Positions 34,219 through 42,767 of a stretch of 64,000 nucleotides of DNA are shown here, one piece after another. The DNA lies in contig NZ_FZQR01000028.1 in assembly GCF_900199455.1 (NCBI RefSeq), forward strand, positions 1 through 64,000, given 5' to 3'. A program made the translations under genes and the position numbers. Source of the stretch: Mesorhizobium carmichaelinearum. Lineage in GTDB: Bacteria; Pseudomonadota; Alphaproteobacteria; Rhizobiales; Rhizobiaceae. Positions within the stretch are counted from its first letter, which is position 1. Each line of letters begins with the position of its first letter. Under the pieces are notes generated by a model. That model was not told the DNA's origin. It was given only the letters and a program-made list of their open reading frames with translations, and did no database searches.

Positions 34219-34604
34219 TCGTCAAGCTTGACGACATGGTCGCGGAAGAATGCAGCGGCGCCGGCTTCGTCGATTTCCCCTGAAGCGATAGCCATGACGA
34301 ACTCGTAAAGCGTGCCGTTGTCGGCTGTCAGGACATGGCCGTTCACGATCAAAAATGCGCCAGCGGCCACGATGGCAGTCCGCTTGTTGCCATCGACAAA
34401 GGCATGGTTCCTGGCAATACCGAAGACATAGGCGGCTGCAAGATCCTCGATCGTAGGATCTCCATAATTGGCCTTGTTCTCGGCACGGGCGAGCGCGGAT
34501 TCGAGAGCGTTTTCATCTCTCAAGCCTTGCGCTCCGCCATGCCTGCGCAATTGCTCGGCATGCATTGCTTCGACCGCGCGCCGGGTGAGGAACTCCCAAC
34601 TCAT
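34215..34604 (-). CDS. doc: Death-on-curing (Doc/Fic) family toxin
   Basis: 129 residues. The Fic-fold active-site motif is HAFVDGNKRTAI (HxFxxGNKR, the Doc variant of HPFxxGNGR), as in Doc, which phosphorylates elongation factor Tu rather than AMPylating. The preceding segment GGAQGLRDENALESALAR and DLAAAYVFGIARN are also characteristic. It ends in a 4-nt convergent overlap with the GreA-like gene, and its ATG overlaps the antitoxin stop (ATGA). Type II toxin-antitoxin. Confidence 0.92.
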   Translation of the reverse strand: MSWEFLTRRAVEAMHAEQLRRHGGAQGLRDENALESALARAENKANYGDPTIEDLAAAYVFGIARNHAFVDGNKRTAIVAAGAFLIVNGHVLTADNGTLYEFVMAIASGEIDEAGAAAFFRDHVVKLDD

Positions 34605-34822
34605 TCGGCCAGCTTCTGAAGCGCGACCTTGTATTTGTCCATGACCTTGCGAGCAGCTTCCATTTGCCGCTCGAAACTGTCGTCCATCGGTTCAAGGGCA
34701 ATGCCCTTGTCCGTTTCGACGATCTGAAGCTGATCGCCCGTCTTCATGTTCAGACGTTCAAGCAGTTCCTTCGGCAGGATCACACCTTCGGAATTGCCGA
34801 TCTTGCGAATGGTCGTGTTCAT
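34601..34822 (-). CDS. AbrB/MazE-type antitoxin
   Basis: 73 residues with the swapped-hairpin AbrB DNA-binding fold: NTTIRKIGNSEGVILPKELLERL, then TGDQLQIVETDKGIALEP. The C-terminal helix (ERQMEAARKVMDKYKVALQKLAE) should cover the toxin. In the usual arrangement the antitoxin comes first and represses its own promoter. It overlaps the toxin start as ATGA. Confidence 0.92.
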   Translation of the reverse strand: MNTTIRKIGNSEGVILPKELLERLNMKTGDQLQIVETDKGIALEPMDDSFERQMEAARKVMDKYKVALQKLAE

Positions 34823-34835
34823 GACGGATTATCCT

Positions 34836-34877
34836 GTTGCAACGCCAATTATAACCCGATTGGCGGCATGTTGCAAC
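34836..34877 (-). promoter_or_regulatory. Antitoxin-toxin promoter with nested inverted repeats
   Basis: On the minus strand, TTGCAA (-35, 34871-34876) and TATAAT (-10, 34848-34853) are separated by exactly 17 bp. Two copies of the palindrome GTTGCAAC (34836-34843, 34870-34877) and a GCCAAT / ATTGGC inverted pair (34844-34849, 34859-34864) surround it. They are positioned as operators for the AbrB-like antitoxin. Confidence 0.75.
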
Positions 34878-34896
34878 AAGGATTATAACAAGTCTA

Positions 34897-37017
34897 TTAG
34901 GTTGACAACAACCTATCCATCAGCCGATCCGCAGCTTCTGGAATAACCGTCCCCGGCGGGAAGATTTCCGCCGCCCCGGCTTGCAGAACCGCCTCATAAT
35001 CCTGCGGCGGGATGACGCCGCCGGCCACGATCAGCATGTCGCCGCGGCCGAGCTTTTTCAGCGCGTCGCGCAATTCGGGGATCAACGTCAGGTGTCCTGC
35101 TGCCAGCGATGAGGCGCCGATAATATGGACGTCATGCTGGACCGCCAGTTTCGCAATCTCTTCCGGTGTCTGGAACATCGCGCCGACTGTGACATCGAAG
35201 CCGAGATCGGCGAAGGCCGTGGCGATCACCTTCTGCCCACGGTCGTGGCCATCCTGTCCCATCTTGGCAACGAGGATGCGCGGCTTGCCGCCGTTTTTCT
35301 TCTCGAAAGCCGCGAGCTTGTCCTGCAGCCCGTCGACCACGGGACTGTCGCCAAGCGCCTTGCGGTAGACGCCGGAAATGGTCTGCACTGTCGCGACGTG
35401 GCGGCCAAAGGCTCTTTCGAGTGCAAACGAAATCTCGCCGACTGTCGCATTGGCCCGCGCGGCGCGGATGGCGAACTCCAGCAGGTTTTCATTGCCCTGT
35501 GCAGCGCGGGTCAGCGCATCGAGCGCGCTTTCGACGGCGGTAACCTCGCGCGTGCCCTTCAGCCGCTGCAGCTTCGACAATTGCCGGGCCCTGACCTCGG
35601 CATTGTCGATCTTCAGCACATCGACCTCGATGTCGTTCTCGGGGCGATGCGCGTTGACGCCGACCAGCATCTGCTCGCCGGAATCGATGCGCGCCTGCGT
35701 GCGCGCCGCCGCTTCCTCGATGCGCAGCTTCGGAATGCCCTGTTCGGTCGCTGCGGCCATGCCACCGAGAGCCTCGACCTCCTCGATATGGCTCAGCGCG
35801 CGCGCCGCCAGATCGTGCGTCAACCGTTCGAGATAGGCCGATCCGCCCCACGGGTCGATGATGCGCGTCGTGCCGGATTCCTTTTGCAGGATGAGCTGCG
35901 TGTTGCGGGCGATGCGCGCCGAATGGTCGGTCGGCAGCGCCATCGCCTCGTCGAAGGAGTTGGTGTGCAGCGACTGGGTATGCCCCTGCGTCGCGGCCAT
36001 CGCCTCGATCATGGTGCGGATGATGTTGTTGTACGGGTCCTGCGCCGTCAGCGACCAGCCGGACGTCTGGCAATGGGTGCGCAACGACAGCGAGCGCTCG
36101 TCTTTCGGCGCAAAATTCTTCTTCATCAGAGTCGCCCACAGCAGGCGCGCGGCCCTGAGCTTGGCGACTTCCATGAAGAAATTCATGCCGATCGCCCAAA
36201 AGAAGGACAGGCGCGGCGCGAAGCGGTCGATGTCGAGGCCCGCCGCGACGCCGGCGCGGGCGTATTCGATGCCGTCGGCGATCGTGTAGGCGAGCTCCAG
36301 GTCGGCGGTCGCGCCGGCTTCCTGCATGTGATAGCCGGAGATCGATATCGAATTGAACTTCGGCATGTTCTTCGACGTGTAGGAGAAGATGTCCGAAACG
36401 ATCCGCATCGAGGGCTTTGGCGGATAGATGTAGGTGTTGCGGACCATGAACTCCTTCAGAATGTCGTTCTGAATGGTTCCGGCCAGATCCTTCTGCGCGA
36501 CGCCCTGTTCCTCCGCCGCGACGATGTAGAGCGCCATGATCGGCAGCACCGCGCCGTTCATCGTCATAGATACCGTCATGTCGCCGAGCGGAATGCCGTC
36601 GAACAGCTGTCGCATGTCGAGGATCGAATCGATGGCGACGCCCGCCATGCCGACATCACCGGCAACGCGCGGGTGGTCGCTGTCATAGCCGCGATGCGTG
36701 GCGAGATCGAAGGCGACCGACAGGCCTTTCTGGCCGGCGGCAAGATTGCGCCGGTAAAAGGCGTTGGATTCCTCGGCCGTCGAGAAACCGGCATATTGCC
36801 GGATCGTCCAGGGCTGCTGCACATACATGGTCGGGTAGGGGCCACGCACGAAGGGCGGCAGGCCCGGATAGGTGTCGAGATGCGGCAGGCCCTTGAGGTC
36901 GCCCTGATTGTAGAGATGCTTGACGATAAGGCCTTCCGGCGTCGTCCGCTGGCCCTTGACCTCGACCGGTCCGCGGCGCGGCGGCGCCCAGCCGATCTGA
37001 CTGAAATCCGGGATCAA
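34897..37017 (-). CDS. mutB: Methylmalonyl-CoA mutase large (catalytic) subunit
   Basis: 706 residues. It interconverts methylmalonyl-CoA and succinyl-CoA using adenosylcobalamin. The N-terminal barrel has QQPWTIRQYAGFSTAEESNAFYRRNLAAGQ and TQSLHTNSFDEAMALPTD. The C-terminal B12 domain has GQDGHDRG (DxHxxG), SSLAAGH, and VAGGVIPPQDY. The start is a TTG at 37017, forming a TTGA overlap with the small-subunit stop and giving MIPDFSQIGWA, the family N-terminus; the next upstream ATG would extend deep into the preceding gene. Confidence 0.93.
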   Translation of the reverse strand: MIPDFSQIGWAPPRRGPVEVKGQRTTPEGLIVKHLYNQGDLKGLPHLDTYPGLPPFVRGPYPTMYVQQPWTIRQYAGFSTAEESNAFYRRNLAAGQKGLSVAFDLATHRGYDSDHPRVAGDVGMAGVAIDSILDMRQLFDGIPLGDMTVSMTMNGAVLPIMALYIVAAEEQGVAQKDLAGTIQNDILKEFMVRNTYIYPPKPSMRIVSDIFSYTSKNMPKFNSISISGYHMQEAGATADLELAYTIADGIEYARAGVAAGLDIDRFAPRLSFFWAIGMNFFMEVAKLRAARLLWATLMKKNFAPKDERSLSLRTHCQTSGWSLTAQDPYNNIIRTMIEAMAATQGHTQSLHTNSFDEAMALPTDHSARIARNTQLILQKESGTTRIIDPWGGSAYLERLTHDLAARALSHIEEVEALGGMAAATEQGIPKLRIEEAAARTQARIDSGEQMLVGVNAHRPENDIEVDVLKIDNAEVRARQLSKLQRLKGTREVTAVESALDALTRAAQGNENLLEFAIRAARANATVGEISFALERAFGRHVATVQTISGVYRKALGDSPVVDGLQDKLAAFEKKNGGKPRILVAKMGQDGHDRGQKVIATAFADLGFDVTVGAMFQTPEEIAKLAVQHDVHIIGASSLAAGHLTLIPELRDALKKLGRGDMLIVAGGVIPPQDYEAVLQAGAAEIFPPGTVIPEAADRLMDRLLST

Positions 37018-38456
37018 GAGGCTGCCCCGATGGATTGGTCGATGCGGACCGGAAACAGCGGTTCGCACAGGACGACGCCTTCGGTGAAAGCGGGCCGCTG
37101 AACCGCGTCCAGTGTCTCGACCGGACGCTCGGTCTTCTGCGGATAGAGCGTGGTGCCGATAATGGCCCGCTCGCCGGCCTTGAAGGCGGCGTCGCGGCGA
37201 GCGGCCGCGGCGCGAACGCGTGTCTGGATATGTCCGTCCCGAAGGCTGGACAGCACACCTCCCTCGGCCTCGATCGTCTGCAGCTCCGCCCAGGTGGCTT
37301 CGCAAAGGTCTGACGTCAGCGCTTCGACCGCGCCGGACCCATAGGCGGGATCGGCGACATGGTCGACATGGCTTTCATTGGCCATGATCAGCTGCGCGTT
37401 GCGTGCGACGCGGCGGGCAAAAGGCGCCGGCAGGCCGTGCGCGATCGTGTGCGGCAGGATGGAGATCGAATCGGCTCCCCCCGCCGCCGCGGCGAAACAG
37501 CCGATCGTCGTGCGCAGAATGTTGGTCTCCGGGTCCAGTGCCGTCATCATGCGAAAAGAAGTCTCGGCATGGATGTTGGCCGTGGAGTTGGGGATCGAGC
37601 AGGTCTCCTGCACCCGTGCCCAGAGCCTGCGCAGCGCCCTGACCTTGGCCGTCGACAGGAACTGGTCCTGGTCGACGCTGAGCGCGAAGCCGATATGCGG
37701 TGCGGCATAGACGAGCGGCTGCCGCGCCTTCTCGAACATTCTGAGATATGAGACCGCCGAAGCCAGCATGATGCCGAGCTCCTGCGCCTCCGTGGCGCCG
37801 GCATTGTGGAAGACGCGACCGTCTGCTTCCAAAAGCACGCCGGGAACGCCCATCGAGAAGAAATGCGCCAGCGATTGCGGCATCGATTCCTGCAGCGCCT
37901 CGATCGACATGCGCAGCCGGCCGGTGCCCGCAAGGATCGCCGCCGGGTCGATGCCGAAGGACAGATTGAGCTTTGCCGGGTCGGAGCGGCGCTTGCTCAG
38001 GAACGCCACCAGCCAGTCGGCCATGGGGCGGCTCCACGGATGGGTGTCGATGCGGATCTGGATCCGGTTGAGGGGGACGCCCTCCAGCACCGTCTCCAGC
38101 GCCTGCGCGGTTCTCGGCAGACCGTAGCCAAATGCGTTAGGAGCACCTTCGAAGACAAGCGACAGTCCCGTCGCGCCCTGCGCGATATCGTCCAGGACCT
38201 GCGCCTTGGCGCGATCGACATCAGGATCGTCGACGCGCTGGCTGACGATCCAGGGCGATCGGGGATTCGCGCGCACGATCGGCTCGGCCCCGCTCGCACG
38301 CTCATAGAGCGGTTCGATGCGGATGGTGTCGTCGGTGTGCGAAACCAGCTTTTCCTCGAAGGATGCGCCGGCCAACGCCTTTTCCGCCAAGGCCAGCCAA
38401 CGCTGGCGCTCCGCGTTCACAGGTTCAGCATCCCTAGTCAAGGCTCCGGCGCCCAT
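37014..38456 (-). CDS. mutA: Methylmalonyl-CoA mutase small subunit
   Basis: 480 residues, homologous to the catalytic barrel but without the complete B12 domain. Landmarks: WIVSQRVDDPDVDRAKAQVLDDIAQGATGLSLVF, FFSMGVPGVLLEADGRVFHNAGA, and ANIHAETSFRMMTALDPETNILRTTIGCFAAAAGGADSI. It supports the large subunit in a heterodimer used in propionate and branched-chain metabolism. Start at 38456 behind GAGGAAG. Together with the large subunit it forms a two-gene operon. Confidence 0.9.
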   Translation of the reverse strand: MGAGALTRDAEPVNAERQRWLALAEKALAGASFEEKLVSHTDDTIRIEPLYERASGAEPIVRANPRSPWIVSQRVDDPDVDRAKAQVLDDIAQGATGLSLVFEGAPNAFGYGLPRTAQALETVLEGVPLNRIQIRIDTHPWSRPMADWLVAFLSKRRSDPAKLNLSFGIDPAAILAGTGRLRMSIEALQESMPQSLAHFFSMGVPGVLLEADGRVFHNAGATEAQELGIMLASAVSYLRMFEKARQPLVYAAPHIGFALSVDQDQFLSTAKVRALRRLWARVQETCSIPNSTANIHAETSFRMMTALDPETNILRTTIGCFAAAAGGADSISILPHTIAHGLPAPFARRVARNAQLIMANESHVDHVADPAYGSGAVEALTSDLCEATWAELQTIEAEGGVLSSLRDGHIQTRVRAAAARRDAAFKAGERAIIGTTLYPQKTERPVETLDAVQRPAFTEGVVLCEPLFPVRIDQSIGAAS

Positions 38457-38770
38457 TCATCTTCCTCGTTTTCATGCGGCCGCACCAGCCATCAGCATCA
38501 GTCTACGGTTCCCGGTTCATTACCGCAATGCAATGCAATCGCGAGGGCCGGATTCGATCCCCGATATATAGGTCGACCCATGTGGACGAACCATGAACGA
38601 TTGCCAAACACCAGCAAAATCCGCAAGTTCCAGAATCCGATTTCGGCGATAGGCCCGATTGAGACGATCGGCCCCGCTTTGGACAATTGGCATTGTCGCT
38701 GTGCAACAGCCTCACTATACCTTCGGGCAAAGGCTGGCTTTTGACACATCAGTTTGCGGAGACCCTGGAT
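38457..38770. promoter_or_regulatory. Divergent intergenic region between mutAB and the HerA-like gene
   Basis: About 310 bases. Near the mut side there are three tandem GCAAT units (GCAATGCAATGCAAT at about 38,526-38,540), which read TTGCATTGCATTGC on the mut strand and are a plausible regulator site. Near the HerA side, TTTGACA (about 38,741) and TATACC (about 38,715) are present, but I cannot pair them confidently. No B12 riboswitch structure is visible. Confidence 0.4.
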
Positions 38771-40318
38771 ATGGCTGACGACACCAGTATTTTCATCGGC
38801 GCCAGCCGCAAGCCCGACGACAGCTATCAGCGCCCCGAGCAATTGCTGCTGCAGTACGGGAATCGCCATGGCCTGGTGACCGGTGCCACCGGCACTGGCA
38901 AGACCGTCTCCTTGCAGATCCTGGCCGAAGGCTTTTCGAATGCCGGCGTGCCGGTGTTCTGCGCCGATATCAAGGGCGACTTGTCGGGTATCGCCATGAT
39001 GGGCACGGCACAGGATTTCCTGGTCAAGCGGGCCGCGCAGGTCAAGCTCGACCCCTACGACTTCCAGGAATTCCCGGTCATCTTCTGGGACCTGTTCGGC
39101 GAGCAGGGCCATCCCATCCGCGCGACCATTTCGGAAATGGGGCCGCTGCTCCTGTCGCGGCTGATGAACCTGACCGACGCGCAGGAAGGCATCATGAACA
39201 TTGCCTTCCGCATTGCCGATGAAGAGGGCCTGCTGCTTCTCGATCTCAAGGACCTGCAGGCGCTGCTTGCCAACATCGCCGAGCGCGCCGAAGAAATCAG
39301 CGCCCGCTACGGCAATGTCACCAAGCCATCGGTAGGTGCCATCCAGCGCACACTGCTGGTGCTGGAGCAGCAGGGCGCGGCCAACTTCTTCGGCGAGCCG
39401 GCTCTGCGCATCTCCGACATCATGCGCACCACGCGTGACGGACGGGGCGCCGTCAGCGTGCTCGCCGCCGACAAGCTGATGATGAATCCGCGGCTCTACG
39501 CGACCTTTCTGCTCTGGCTGATGTCGGAACTGTTCGAGGAACTGCCCGAGGTCGGCGATCCGAACCAGCCGAAGCTGGTGTTCTTCTTCGACGAGGCGCA
39601 TCTGCTGTTCGACGAGGCGCCGAAAGTGCTGATCGACCGCGTCGAACAGGTGGTCCGCCTGATCCGCTCGAAAGGCGTCGGCGTCTATTTCGTCACGCAG
39701 AATCCCCTGGATATCCCCGAAAAAGTGCTTGCCCAGCTCGGCAACCGCGTTCAGCACGCGCTGCGCGCCTATACGCCGCGTGAGCAGCAGGCGGTGAGGA
39801 CGGCGGCGGAAACATTCCGTCCCAACCCCGATTTCGACTGTGCCACCACCATCACCCAGCTCGCCACCGGCGAAGCGCTGGTCTCGACGCTGGAAGACAA
39901 GGGCATTCCGTCCATGGTTCAACGCACCTTGATCCGTCCGCCGTCGTCGCGGCTCGGGCCGATAACCCCCGCCGAGCGGCAAAAGCTGATCGCGCAGAGC
40001 CCTGTCGCCGCCCAGTACGACCAGGTCATCGACCGCGAATCGGCCTTCGAAATCCTGCAGAAGAAGACCAAGGAGGCGCAGGACGCCGAAGCGCAGGCGC
40101 AGCAGGCGGGCACTGGCGGTTCGCGCTGGACCATTCCGGGCTTCGGCAATGACGATCCCGCACCGCAGTCCGGTGGCCGCCGTGCACCGGCGCCGCGCCC
40201 CTCCAATCGCCAGACGGTGGCTGAAGCCGCGATCAAGTCGGTGGTGCGCTCGGTCGGCTCGTCGGTCGGACGCGCCATCGTGCGCGGGATCCTGGGAAGC
40301 CTGTCGCGAGGGCGTTGA
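38771..40318 (+). CDS. HerA-like helicase/ATPase (DUF853)
   Basis: 515 residues. Walker A is GATGTGKTVSLQILAEGF, Walker B is KLVFFFDEAHLLFDEAP, followed by VRLIRSKGVGVYFVTQNPLDIP, the arginine-finger-type region of HerA/FtsK ATPases. The C-terminus (about 430-515) is rich in Ala, Pro and Arg and probably disordered. DUF853 proteins are hexameric ATPases without the HAS-barrel; the partner and DNA role are unknown. Start at 38771 gives MADDTSIFIGASRKPDD, the family N-terminus. Confidence 0.9.
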   Translation: MADDTSIFIGASRKPDDSYQRPEQLLLQYGNRHGLVTGATGTGKTVSLQILAEGFSNAGVPVFCADIKGDLSGIAMMGTAQDFLVKRAAQVKLDPYDFQEFPVIFWDLFGEQGHPIRATISEMGPLLLSRLMNLTDAQEGIMNIAFRIADEEGLLLLDLKDLQALLANIAERAEEISARYGNVTKPSVGAIQRTLLVLEQQGAANFFGEPALRISDIMRTTRDGRGAVSVLAADKLMMNPRLYATFLLWLMSELFEELPEVGDPNQPKLVFFFDEAHLLFDEAPKVLIDRVEQVVRLIRSKGVGVYFVTQNPLDIPEKVLAQLGNRVQHALRAYTPREQQAVRTAAETFRPNPDFDCATTITQLATGEALVSTLEDKGIPSMVQRTLIRPPSSRLGPITPAERQKLIAQSPVAAQYDQVIDRESAFEILQKKTKEAQDAEAQAQQAGTGGSRWTIPGFGNDDPAPQSGGRRAPAPRPSNRQTVAEAAIKSVVRSVGSSVGRAIVRGILGSLSRGR

Positions 40319-40351
40319 GCCGCGCCCAGGGCAGCGAATCGGGCGCGGCTC
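40317..40351. terminator. Hairpin between convergent HerA-like and lacI genes
   Basis: GAGCCGCGCCC and GGGCGCGGCTC form a perfect 11-bp stem with a 13-base loop, spanning the HerA stop codon and reaching the lacI stop. There is no strong T-tract, so intrinsic termination may be partial. Confidence 0.5.
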
Positions 40352-40352
40352 G

Positions 40353-41390
40353 CTAGATGTTTTCGCGGGTGTAGATCTCGAAGGGCAGGATGTTTGTAAA
40401 ACTCCCGCTTTCGTTCGGCGCTGAGACAGCGCGGATCATGCCGGCCAGGGTCTCTTGCGCGATGCGGGCGAGGGGGTGCGAGATGATGAAGGTCAGCGTG
40501 CCGTCGAGCAGCGCCGGGCGGGTCGACTCCATCAGTTCATAGCCGACAACGACCAGGCTGCCGGCCCTGCCGGTGGAGCGCAGGGCCGCGATGGCGCCGG
40601 TGATGCCGCCGCCGGCGACATAAAGGCCGGACAGATCGGGATTTTCGTTCAGCAGCTTTTCGGTCATCTCCTGCGCGATGGCGCTGGATTCAAAAGTCAG
40701 TAGCGGCTCGAGCAGGGTGAAACCAGGGGCGTGCTCGCGAAAATAGGAGCGAAAGCCGCTCTCGTTCATCTCCTGGCAGCGGTAGCGGTGGTTGCCGACG
40801 AGGATGCCGAGCTTGCCGGGCGCCTTGCAGACATGCTCGAACACCCAGGCCGCTGTGCGGCCGACCTTCCAATTGTCCAGTCCGATGTAGCGCACATGTC
40901 CGGTCGCCGAAATCTGCGAGATCAGCGCAAACACCGGCACGTTGCGGGCATGCAACGTGTCCACCGCCTGGGTGACGAGGGGATGGACCGCGGCGACGAC
41001 GCCGACGGCGTCGCATTCGGTGCCGAGCGCCAGCATCCGCGAGGCGACATTCTGCGGCGACAGGTCGTCCAGAAACTCCGTGCGCAGCTCTATCTCGCAG
41101 TCGGGCATGGTCGGCGCCACCGCGCGCAGCGCCTCGGCGATGTTGCGGTAGAAGGCGCGGCCGGGCTGGTGCAGCAGGAAACCGAACCGGTAGCGCGGTC
41201 GGGCGGCCGCCACGCGGCTGCGCAACGCGCCCATGCCGTAGAAACCGATCTGCTCGGCCGCCAGCTTGACGCGCTCGCGCGTGCCCTGGCGGACGGCGCC
41301 AGCGCCGCTCAGCACCCGGTTGACGGTGGCCACCGAAACATTCGCCTCGGCGGCTACATCCTTGATCGTCGGCCGCTTGTTCTGATCCAT
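40353..41390 (-). CDS. LacI-family regulator of the adjacent catabolic cluster
   Basis: 345 residues. The N-terminal LacI helix-turn-helix and hinge are clear (PTIKDVAAEANVSVATVNRVLSGAGAVRQGTRERVKLAAEQIGFYG). The periplasmic-binding-like domain has YRFGFLLHQPGRAFYRNIAEAL and LSGLYVAGGGITGAIAAL, similar to sugar-binding proteins. It is divergent from the hydroxylase gene, and the ligand is probably the substrate or an intermediate of that pathway. Confidence 0.93.
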   Translation of the reverse strand: MDQNKRPTIKDVAAEANVSVATVNRVLSGAGAVRQGTRERVKLAAEQIGFYGMGALRSRVAAARPRYRFGFLLHQPGRAFYRNIAEALRAVAPTMPDCEIELRTEFLDDLSPQNVASRMLALGTECDAVGVVAAVHPLVTQAVDTLHARNVPVFALISQISATGHVRYIGLDNWKVGRTAAWVFEHVCKAPGKLGILVGNHRYRCQEMNESGFRSYFREHAPGFTLLEPLLTFESSAIAQEMTEKLLNENPDLSGLYVAGGGITGAIAALRSTGRAGSLVVVGYELMESTRPALLDGTLTFIISHPLARIAQETLAGMIRAVSAPNESGSFTNILPFEIYTRENI

Positions 41391-41658
41391 TTCGTCTCAT
41401 CCGATTGTAGCAATTGATACGAAAATATCATTTGTCGTGCCAGATTGATATGAATGACACAATCCAATTGGAACAAACATTCTATTCTTGATTCATTTTG
41501 GATCAAGATGTTTATCTCGTCAAAAGCAAGCAAGGCGGACGCACCGCCAGCCCAGGGATAGCAGCAGCACAGCACGGACGGGTTTTCGCCCACCGCCTCA
41601 GGCGGTTTGAGGCAGCGCGCGTGCGGCCTATCCCAAGGCGTTGCGGGTGGAGGATTGC
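41391..41658. promoter_or_regulatory. Divergent regulatory region with candidate LacI operator
   Basis: The spacer includes a TGATA-CGAAAA-TATCA palindrome (41415-41430), a related TTGATATGAATGACA (about 41,445) and CCAATTGG (41464-41471). Their AT-rich dyads between divergent regulator and structural genes fit LacI-family control. No transcription start is evident from sequence alone. Confidence 0.5.
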
Positions 41659-42678
41659 ATGGACGATCTCAAATACGGCGTGCGCGACAAGCGCGGCGAC
41701 TGGAAGCCGAACGGACGCATCGAGGGTGCGCCGTTGTGGAACTGGCCGCCAAGGCTGCCGAAGATCCTGGCATGGCTGCCCGGCTATATCTGGCCGTGGA
41801 ATGCCTTCCACATGGCCACCGCGCTGCTGTACTGGTTCTATATCGTGCCGAGCGTCGAGACGATGAAGACCATCGGCTGGGGCTGGGCGCTGTGGCTCTA
41901 TGCCGTCAATGCCGCTGCGATCCTGGTCTTCTACGGCATTTTCGAGCTGCGCTACTACATCAAGCGCGCCCAGGCGACGCGGTTCAAGTACAACCACAAA
42001 TTCCCCGCCGATGCGCCCTCCGACGTCTTCTGGTTCCAGAGCCAGAACCTCGATAATTTCATGCGCTCGTTCTTCATCACCATTCCCCTATGGACGGTGG
42101 TCGAAGTCATCTTTCTCTGGTGCTTTGCCAATGGCTACGTGCCGTGGGTCGGCTGGCAGGATCATCCGGTCTACCTCGCCGCCCTGGTGCTGGTCGCGCC
42201 GGCCATCCACGAGGTGCACTTCTTCTTCATCCACCGCCTGATCCACTGGGGACCGCTCTATCGCTGGATCCATTCGGTCCACCACAATTCGATCAACCCG
42301 TCGCCCTGGTCGTCGCTGTCGATGCATCCGGTGGAAGGGTTCCTCTATCACGCGGTCGCCTTCTGGCACCTGATCATCCCGTCCAATCCGATCGTCGCGC
42401 TGTTCCAGCTGCATGTCGCCGGCTTCGGCGCCGTCAATGGCCATCTCGGCTTCGACAAGCTGGAAGTGACCGAGGATACGGCCGTCAACAGCCACGCCTA
42501 CACGCATTACCTGCACCACAAATATTTCGAGGTGAACTATGGCGGCGACGGGCTGATCCCGCTCGATCGGTGGTTCGGCACCTGGCACGACGGCACCCGA
42601 GAGGGCGAAGCCATGATGGACGCCCGCTTCCAGAAAAAGAAGGAACGCATGAACGCCAAAGCCGCGGCGAACCATTGA
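41659..42678 (+). CDS. Membrane di-iron hydroxylase (sterol desaturase/fatty acid hydroxylase superfamily)
   Basis: 339 residues from the ATG at 41659, behind GGAGG; an upstream ATG at 41641 is less likely. Several membrane helices (WALWLYAVNAAAILVFYGIF, VYLAALVLVAPAI) surround the metal-binding histidines: HRLIH (192-196), HSVHH (205-209) and HYLHH (283-287). The enzyme should use O2 and an electron donor to hydroxylate or desaturate a substrate, and the MocE-like ferredoxin downstream is a likely donor. Clustered with sugar transport genes, it probably acts on a polar substrate rather than a lipid, but this is inference. Confidence 0.88.
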   Translation: MDDLKYGVRDKRGDWKPNGRIEGAPLWNWPPRLPKILAWLPGYIWPWNAFHMATALLYWFYIVPSVETMKTIGWGWALWLYAVNAAAILVFYGIFELRYYIKRAQATRFKYNHKFPADAPSDVFWFQSQNLDNFMRSFFITIPLWTVVEVIFLWCFANGYVPWVGWQDHPVYLAALVLVAPAIHEVHFFFIHRLIHWGPLYRWIHSVHHNSINPSPWSSLSMHPVEGFLYHAVAFWHLIIPSNPIVALFQLHVAGFGAVNGHLGFDKLEVTEDTAVNSHAYTHYLHHKYFEVNYGGDGLIPLDRWFGTWHDGTREGEAMMDARFQKKKERMNAKAAANH

Positions 42679-42767
42679 TCTAGCGACGCGCAACGGGAGA
42701 GAGGCGCGTCGGCAGATGAATTCAATTTTTTCTAACCCGTCTGACGACGGCAACCGGGAGGAATGAA

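Noticed and set aside
35125..37101. A 658-residue + strand open frame opposite methylmalonyl-CoA mutase
   Set aside because: Antisense shadow of mutB with low-complexity Arg/Asp/His composition.
38457..38770. A cobalamin riboswitch upstream of methylmalonyl-CoA mutase
   Set aside because: No B12-box-like sequence or the required helices could be recognised.
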